Positions 57,188 through 64,000 of a stretch of 64,000 nucleotides of DNA are shown here, piece by piece. The stretch is from Mallotus nudiflorus (taxonomy: Eukaryota > Streptophyta > Magnoliopsida > Malpighiales > Euphorbiaceae). Every line of letters starts with the position of its first letter. The first letter of the stretch is position 1. A program made the position numbers and the translations under genes. A model generated the notes under the pieces. That model saw only the letters and a list, made by a program, of their open reading frames with translations. It did not search any database and was not told where the DNA came from. Where the stretch lies: assembly GCA_947683625.1 (NCBI GenBank), contig CANTUR010000167.1:558001-622000 (forward strand), in the 5' to 3' direction.

Positions 57188-60100
57188 TAATATTTCCCCT
57201 CTCCTCAAAAGGATTCATCCTCGAATCTAAAGCATCAAAAGGACTCAAATCAGCCACATTGAATGAAGCACTAACATTATACTCACCAGGTAAGTCCACT
57301 TTGTATGCATTGTCATTAATCCTTTCAAGTATTTGAAAAGGACCATCTCCTCTTGGGTTTAGCTTAGACTTCCTTTGAAGTGGAAACCTTTCTTTACGAA
57401 AATGCACCCAAACCCAATCTCCAGGCTAAAAAATCATTGGCTTCCTTCCCTTGTTCACACGTGAAGCTACTTTAGCATTTTGCTTCTCAATCCTCTCCTT
57501 AACTTACTTATGTAACTTCTTCACCAAATCAGCCTTAGAATTAGCATCAACACTCATAAAATTATTAGGTCGCAGTGGCAATAAATCAATAGGAGTAAGT
57601 GGATTAAATCCATAAATAATCTCAAATGGAGAGCAATTAGTAGTGCTATGAACAACCCTATTGTAAGCAAACTCCACAAATGGTAAACAATCCTCCCACA
57701 TCCTAATGTTCTTTTCTATGATTGCCCTAAGCAAAGTAATCAAAGTCCTATTAACTACTTCAGTTTGCCCATCGGTTTGAGGGTGACAAGTAGTTGAAAA
57801 TAATAGCTTAGTTCCTAACTTTCCCCATAACACACGCCAAAAATGACTCAAAAACTTAACATCCTTATCACTAACAATGCTCCTAGGTATGCCATGTAAA
57901 CGCACAACTTCTTTGAAAAACAAATCAACAATCAACTTAGCATCATCAGTTTTATGACATGGTATAAAATGAGCCATTTTACTAAATCTATCAACCACAA
58001 CAAAGATACTATCATGACCTTTCCTAGTTCTAGGCAATCCAAGCATAAAATCCATAGACAAATCAGTCCAAGGTTCACTAGGAACGGGTAATGGTGTGTA
58101 TAACCCATGCGGTTTCAACCTAGACTTAGCCTCTCTACATGTAATGCAATGCTCACAAACTTTATACACATCATGTTTCATACCGGGCCAAAAGAAATGT
58201 TCTAATAGCATATCATAAGTCTTATTTACCCCAAAATGCCCCATTAAGCCTCCTCCATGTGCCTCCTTAATTAATAATTCCCTTATAGAACACTTAGGAA
58301 TGCACAATCTATTTCTCTTAAACAAGAAACCATCAAACAAGTAAAAATCATCTGAAATAACCCCATTGGCACAAGATGCATATATATCACCAAAATCATC
58401 ATCATGTGGATACAACTCCTTTATAAACTCAAAACCTAATAATTTAGCAGTAAGAGAGTTAAGTAAGGTGTACCTTCTAGATAATGCATCAGCAACCACA
58501 TTCTCTTTACCTTGCTTATACTTAATCACATATGGAAATGTTTCTATAAACTCCACCCATTTGGCATGCCTACGGTTCAGCTTATCTTGACCCTTCAAAT
58601 GCTTTAAACTTTCATGGTCAGTGTGTATCACAAACTCCCTAGGCCACAAATAATGTTGCCATGTTTACAAAGCTCGAACCAATGCATATAATTCCTTGTC
58701 ATAAGTTGGATATTTCAAGGTTGCCCCACTTAACTTTTCACTAAAATACATTAGTGGTCTTTGATCCTGCATCAAAACAGCTCCAATCCCTATGCCACTA
58801 GCATCACGTTCAATCTCAAAAGTTTTATCAAAGTTAGGTAAAGCAAGTAAAGGTGCATTACATAATTTTGCCTTAAGTTCATTAAATGCATGTTCTTATG
58901 CATCACCCCAAACAAATCCAACATTTTTCTTAACTAATTCATTCAAAGGTGCGGCTATAGTGATGAAATCTTTAATGAATCTCCTATAGAAACTAGCAAG
59001 CCCATGAAAACTTCTCACCTCACTAGCATTTTTAGGTTTTGGCCACTCTTTAATAGCCCTAACCTTCTCCTCATCAACCTCTATGCCTTGACTAGATACA
59101 ACAAAACCAAGAAAATTAACCTTATTCATGCAAAAACTACACTTTTTAAGGTTTGCATACAACTTTTCTTATCTGAGTGTTTATAGTACAATTCACACAA
59201 TAACATGATCATCTAAACACTTAGAGTAAATCAGAATATCATCAAAGTAAACAACAACAAATTTACCTAAGTAATTTCGCAACACATGGTTCATCAATCG
59301 CATGAATGTGCTAGGTGCATTAGTAAGACCAAAGGGCATAATAAGCCACTCATACAACCCATACTTAGTCTTAAAAGCTATTTTCCATTCATCACCAACA
59401 TTCATTCAAATTTGATAATAACCAGTTTTCAAGTCTATTTTAGTGAACAAATAAGAACCATATAACTCATCAAGCATATCATCTAATCTAGGAATAGGAT
59501 GATGATACTTTACAGTGATTTTATTGATGGCTCTGCAATCCACACACATCCTCCTTGTTCCATCCTTCTTTGGCACAAGAATGACAAGAACGAACAAGGA
59601 CTAAGACTTTCCCTCACATACCCTTTAGCTAGCAACTCCTCTACTTGTGTTTGGATCTCCTTTATTTCTCTTGGATTTGCTCTATATGCTGGTCGATTGG
59701 GTATGGCTGCCCCAGGAATGAAGTCAATTTGATGTTCTATGCCTCTAATTGGGGGTAATCCACTAGGCATCTCTTTGGGAAACACATCTTCAAATTCCTG
59801 CAAAAGATCAACAAACACACTAGGCAAAGATGGGTTAAGTTCATTAGTTGCCAAATAAGCCCCTTTATACAAAAGTACAAATATAGGTCGATTAGCATAC
59901 AAGGCCTGTCTAACCTCACTTGTCCTAGCTATTAAACTCAAATTCTTTTCTTTTTTTCTCTCTAGGCTGAATCTCTTCTTTTGTTTTTCCCTCTTTCTTT
60001 TCACTCTCTAAAGAATTTTTCTTACTCTTTTTTTCTTTCTTTTCAGCCTCCACTCTCATTCTTTCCATTTTACATTGGTCTTCATACACCTCCTTTGAAG

Positions 60101-61766
60101 AAAGTGGTGTTAATATGATCTTGTGCCCATCCTTGGTAAAGTGATACCGATTGAGGTACCCATCATGCTTGGTCTTTCTATCAAATTTTCATGGTCTACC
60201 AAGCAAAATATCTCCAGCATGCATAGAAACTACATCACACAATTGCTCATCATGATATTTACCAATTGAAAAGGAAATAATAGATTGTCTATTTACCTTG
60301 ACCTCTCCACAGTCATTAAGCCATTGAAGTTTGTATGGTTGTGGGTGTGGTATAGTAGATAGCCCCAATCTACTAATTAAGAATGAGCTCACTGCATTGG
60401 TGCAACTCCCTCCATCAACAATCTTAAGACATGCCTTGCCTTGCACATGACACCTTGTATGGAATAAGTTGTCTCGTTGCTCTTCAATGCAATCTTCCTT
60501 TATTTGAGTACTAAGAGCACGCCTTGTAACCAGCATGTCACCTTTGATTGGCTCCTCTATACTCCCATCACTACAACTTTCCAATTCAGGCATCTCATCC
60601 TCATCACTTTCATTATTGCCCTCTTCTTTATCAGTCATAATTTCCCCATTCCTTATGGTCATAGTTCTCTTATTAGGGCAATCTTTTCTCACATGACCTA
60701 CTCCTTAACACTTCCAACACTTAATGTCTCTATTTCTCCCTTTAGGCTCATCGGTTTTGATTTTTTCCTTAGAGACCAAATCTGCCTTTCCTTTAGCAAC
60801 CTCATAAGCAACCTTATTCCCACCCCTATAATCACTCTTTCCATCCTTTTTCCAATTAAAATTAAGACTAGAATAGGATTTGGAATTGTACCTTGTCGCC
60901 CCTCTTCCTTGGAGTTGCCTTTCTATCTTGACGGCCATGTGCACCATCTCTTCTAAATCTTCATATTTGTGTAAATCTACTCGGTCAGATATGTCTTTGT
61001 TTAGACCAGCCAAGAAGCGTGCCATAGTGATCTCCACATCTTCATCTATATCAGCCCTAGTCATGAGCATCTCCATCTCTTTATGGTAATCATCCACACT
61101 CTTACTACCTTGTTTAAGAACTTGAAGTTTTTGTGCAAGTTCCCTATGATAGTGTTTTAGCACAAATCGCTTCCTCATTACAACCTTGAGCTCAGGCCAA
61201 TTATCAATTGGGTACTCCAAATTCCTTCACCTATTAATCACCAAATGGTCCCACCAAGTAATAGCATAATCAGAAAATTGAGTAACCGCCAATTTTACCT
61301 TCTTTTCCTCGCTAAATTGATGGCAATCAAATATAAGCTCCAATTGCTTCTCCCATTGTAAATAGGACTCCGGATCTGATTTACCTTGAAAGTTAGGTAT
61401 CTTATGTTTAATGCTTCCCAAATTTTGATCTACATAATCTTCATTGCCTCGATTTCTTCCATTGTATGGAACCGGTTGTAACCTTCCTCTTCCTCTACCT
61501 CGGCCTTGTCTACCTCCACCTCTTGGTACTCCTACTTCTGCGTAGGCCTCATCTTCATCCTCATTGTCAACATTGCCTTCTACTTCCTCATTATGATTTG
61601 GTGTTGTTGCCCTTTCAACCGCTCCTAGCCTTGTATCCATGCGGTTTAGTCTCTCCATTATAGTCTCAAAATTTGTATTCATACGTTCAAATTGCCTTTG
61701 TTGAGCCTCACAGAGCAAAGTTTCATCAACTTTACCCTCACCTTTATTTTCACCTTGGTTTGACAT
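56904..61766 (-). pseudogene. Element B gag-pol polyprotein, broken by stops
   Basis: A single minus-strand frame of about 1620 codons runs from ATG 61764-61766 to 56904. It is interrupted by about ten stops and one stretch (about 60004-59600) in another frame between two indels. In order: gag with a WW-containing core (ITWWDHL), zinc knuckle ending VGHVRKDCP, retropepsin (VDGGSCTN), reverse transcriptase (RPAYRANP, YFDDILIYSK near 59250), RNase H start (HTDHESLKHL), integrase with an H-H-C-C finger (GHFGVNKTY, CEHCITC) and a D-D-E core (DLSMDFM, IVSDKDVKF, TEVVNRTL), then an IRSQSKKLQEAL tail. Several stops are explained by one C-to-T or G-to-A change (for example a TGA where CGA is expected near 61227). 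Gag and pol share one frame, so no programmed shift was needed. Confidence 0.85.
57196..57206 (-). other. Element B polypurine tract
   Basis: The minus strand reads GAGGAGAGGGG about eight bases before the 3' LTR. It is also coding here, inside the pol tail. Confidence 0.7.
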
Positions 61767-62737
61767 TATTGTAAAAGAATGTTAGAAATAATAAAAATAA
61801 AAATAATAATAATAATAATAATTTAAAATCCTCACAAGCACTCCCTCACGTGTTTGCTCTCAAATGATGCGGGTGGTCACTCATGTTTAACTCAATTTGA
61901 TGTTTCACTCGGCTTCCTCTCACCACTCAAGCTAATTCTTTTATATTCTTAGGTGAATCACACTTTTAGAACAAATCAATTAGATTAAAGCAATATTCAA
62001 GTAGAACTTTCAAAAGTGAAATTTTCAAAACAAGTTTGAGGCAATTCGGTTTAATGAAAAAAAATAGTAATTCAGAAGCAATAAAATAGGAAAACTCAAA
62101 AAGATGCAAAAGACATGTGAAAGAAATACAAAGATCTTCTAGAATAGAAAAGAAAATGAATTTAGAAGTTATTTTAAGAAGAAAAGTCAAATCTGCCTCA
62201 ATAAGTAATATTCCTTAATGAGCAAGTATTGTAAAGATATGCAAAATCCTTAATAGACAAGTAATACAAGATATGACAAGATCTAGTTTAGATATGTTAA
62301 TTATAAACCAAATAGGTTTAGGAAACTTAAATCAGACCTGATGGGGATATTAATCACTCAAACAATATTCCTTAATGAGCAAGGAATGGAAGGAAATGCA
62401 AATCAGACCTGATTAGGATATAAATCACTCAAGAATCTCAATTCTTCCTAATCTAATAACTTTCTCTCTTTTTTTCATGAATTTTTTTTTGCACGAATTT
62501 TTTTTTCAAAGAAACTTTCAACTATGAACATAAATCTAAATTTCAGAATGCAAAACAATTGACTGACTTAAAGGAAAAAAAATAAACAAGATCAAGACTA
62601 ATGGATAAGAACAAAGAACAAAACACAAGAATGAAGAACAAAAAAAAATAAGAACGATTTTAAAAGAATAAGAAAAACATAAGAAATCAGGATTAAGAAT
62701 AAAAATTATAAAAGATAAAACCTGATCTAGAGCCAAA
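61767..62737 (-). other. Element B 5' leader
   Basis: Non-coding sequence between primer site and gag start. The phrase CCTCACAAGCACTCCCTCACG near 61831-61851 has a close match in the element D leader near 13381-13402, linking the two elements. A short duplicated phrase (CAAATCAGACCTGAT(G/T)) occurs at about 62329 and 62400. Confidence 0.6.
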
Positions 62738-62749
62738 GCTCTGATACCA
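62738..62749 (-). other. Element B primer-binding site
   Basis: The minus strand reads TGGTATCAGAGC two bases after the 5' LTR. It is complementary to the 3' end of initiator-Met tRNA. Confidence 0.85.
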
Positions 62750-62751
62750 AA

Positions 62752-63626
62752 TGATATGGAACCTCCAAGAATAAGCTTGAGAACCCCTTTATGTATTCGA
62801 ACCCCCAAAGCATTAACTTGAAAACCCCAATAGTCAATTCAGCAACAACCCCTAAGAATGGTTAGAAATCAGATTACTTAGATGATCAAAGAATTAGAAT
62901 AAAGAAAACTCATTTCTAAATTCCAATTTTGAAACACTCCACAAGAAGATGATCAATCTACTTGAATGTTCCTTAAAGCATGTATTTTGCATAAGAACAT
63001 AAAGATAAAAGCAAAACAGCCTTTAGGTTTTAAAACTTCAATTCTGAATAATAAAATTCGTCCAAGGCATATATATATAGCCTTTACAAGGTTTTCCTTA
63101 GTGAGTAAGGAAAACTAATAACCCTAATCACAAAAAAAGGAAATTAATCTAATCAGACATTAAATAGGAATTTTGACGTACTTCCTATTTTAAGAATAAT
63201 TAAACTAACTAAAACTAATGGGCTTTTAAAATAACAAATTCGTCCAGCCCTTATTTAACATATTTAAACCTAAATAACAATGCTTAAATAACTCTCCCAT
63301 GCATATTCGGCCAGCCCATAACAAATGAGGCCCATTATATACTTAATTAAACCCATTAATAACTTGGACTTGAATTAAGTTGTATTGAACTTGAGCTGCA
63401 CTTGGCATAAAGCTTTGGTGTCCTTGTAAACTTTCACTAGCTAAGTTCACAAAGCCTTGTAGATGATGGATTAAGGCTTCTTGAAGCTTCTTAGATTGAG
63501 ACTTTGTTATAGGTCTTTGAGGCATGCTGATTGGACTCAAAACCTCTTGAACTTGATCCTTGCCTTCTTGACCATGCTCATCTTCATCATGTTGAATTCT
63601 TTGAACTTGGTGTGTTGGCTGCTCCA
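62752..63626 (-). repeat. Element B 5' LTR
   Basis: 875 bp. A TATATATATA box lies at 63070-63079 on either strand. An open frame from the ATG at 63625-63627 to 63343 repeats the pol tail found in the other LTR and is not a separate gene. Confidence 0.9.
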
Positions 63627-64000
63627 TAACATTAGATAATCAAATAACACTTAATTCGGAGTTCTATAGATCAAGATATGATCAAATTATAGAGACTAAT
63701 AAACCATACCTTAAAAACCCGAAATCTGCAACTTAAGAACCCTAGATTAAATCAACCAAAACACTTAAAATTACTTAGAAATTCAATCAATAATGCTTTA
63801 GGGAAGATGATTAATGGCTTAAAATTTCTTTACACCTCTTGATTCATCTTGAAAAAGATCAACTCCTTAGAAGAATAAAGCAGTTTTCTAGTTCTCCCCT
63901 CTTTTTTTTCTAAGTGATCTTCTTTCTTTCTTTTTATTTTTTTATTGGCTGCACCTAAGCCACGAATTGGATAGGATGCAGCCCCAATTTGGATAAATCA
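63627..64000. other. Right edge, unclassified
   Basis: AT-rich sequence with an AAGATCAACTCCTTAGAAG phrase and a pyrimidine-rich run near 63895-63940. It does not resemble element C gag, which would be expected if element B had simply inserted there. No gene was seen. Confidence 0.4.

Larger units (their letters stand above)
56313..63626 (-). mobile_element. Element B: Ty3/gypsy retrotransposon with both LTRs
   Basis: 7314 bp on the minus strand: 5' LTR (62752-63626), tRNA-Met type primer site, leader, gag-pol, polypurine tract and 3' LTR (56313-57187). Domain order protease, reverse transcriptase, RNase H, integrase places it in Ty3/gypsy. I saw no clear chromodomain after the integrase. 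The LTRs are 875 bp each and differ, counting by eye, at about 15 positions, mostly transitions, so insertion was fairly recent on an evolutionary scale. Several stops make it non-autonomous now. The bases next to the two ends (ATATG and TAACA) do not match, and only the left flank is element C. Confidence 0.9.

Noticed and set aside
63343..63627. Separate small gene starting at 63627
   Set aside because: It is the LTR-encoded copy of the pol tail of element B and has no promoter of its own inside the frame.
1..64000. CRISPR arrays, bacterial operons, phage or integron features
   Set aside because: Introns, LTR elements and plant protein families show nuclear plant DNA. The tandem repeats here are minisatellites or transposon arrays without regular spacers.

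Overview
The window is nuclear DNA of a flowering plant, most likely a eudicot. It is AT-rich, its genes are split by GT-AG introns, simple repeats are common, and transposable elements cover far more of it than genes do. There is no operon structure, CRISPR array, rRNA or tRNA gene that I can support.

Genes. The main gene lies on the minus strand at 28286-49811. It is a complete 19-exon family-35 beta-galactosidase of the BGAL10 type with a C-terminal lectin-like domain. All 19 exons join in frame to give 848 residues with both catalytic glutamates. Its introns have been enlarged by insertions: a Ty1/copia fragment carrying a Tourist-type MITE (intron 11), a degraded pararetrovirus segment between two related TIR repeats (intron 14) and a MITE (intron 18). 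About 0.7 kb past its 3' end are the last two exons of a SWEET sugar transporter (27249-27561), with no sign of the rest. At the left edge (972-2083, plus strand) are the last four exons of a host gene I do not recognise.

Left repeat-rich half (about 4-26 kb). In order: an AT-rich repeat block; the RNase H end of a LINE; a dispersed repeat, here 'family A', with a 193-bp tandem array; a 3-kb Ty3/gypsy derivative, 'element D', carrying gag plus only the tail of pol; a second LINE RNase H fragment; a long-LTR chromovirus-like element, 'element C', with 3.1-kb LTRs, a decayed gag-protease and a family A copy where pol should be; and a second AT-rich block.

Right part (50-64 kb). A hAT-type element with an exact 8-bp target duplication sits just upstream of the beta-galactosidase. 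Beyond it are a duplicated segment around a third family A fragment, about 3 kb of unclassified repeat-like DNA, and the end of an element C LTR with its primer-binding site and gag start. That gag start is cut by 'element B' (56313-63626, minus strand), a 7.3-kb Ty3/gypsy element with two 875-bp LTRs and one long gag-pol frame broken by stops.

Nothing here looks like a new functional system. The most informative points are the shared layout of elements B and D (pol tail running through the polypurine tract into the LTR), the virus-derived segment inside a live gene's intron, and the mismatched flanks of element B.
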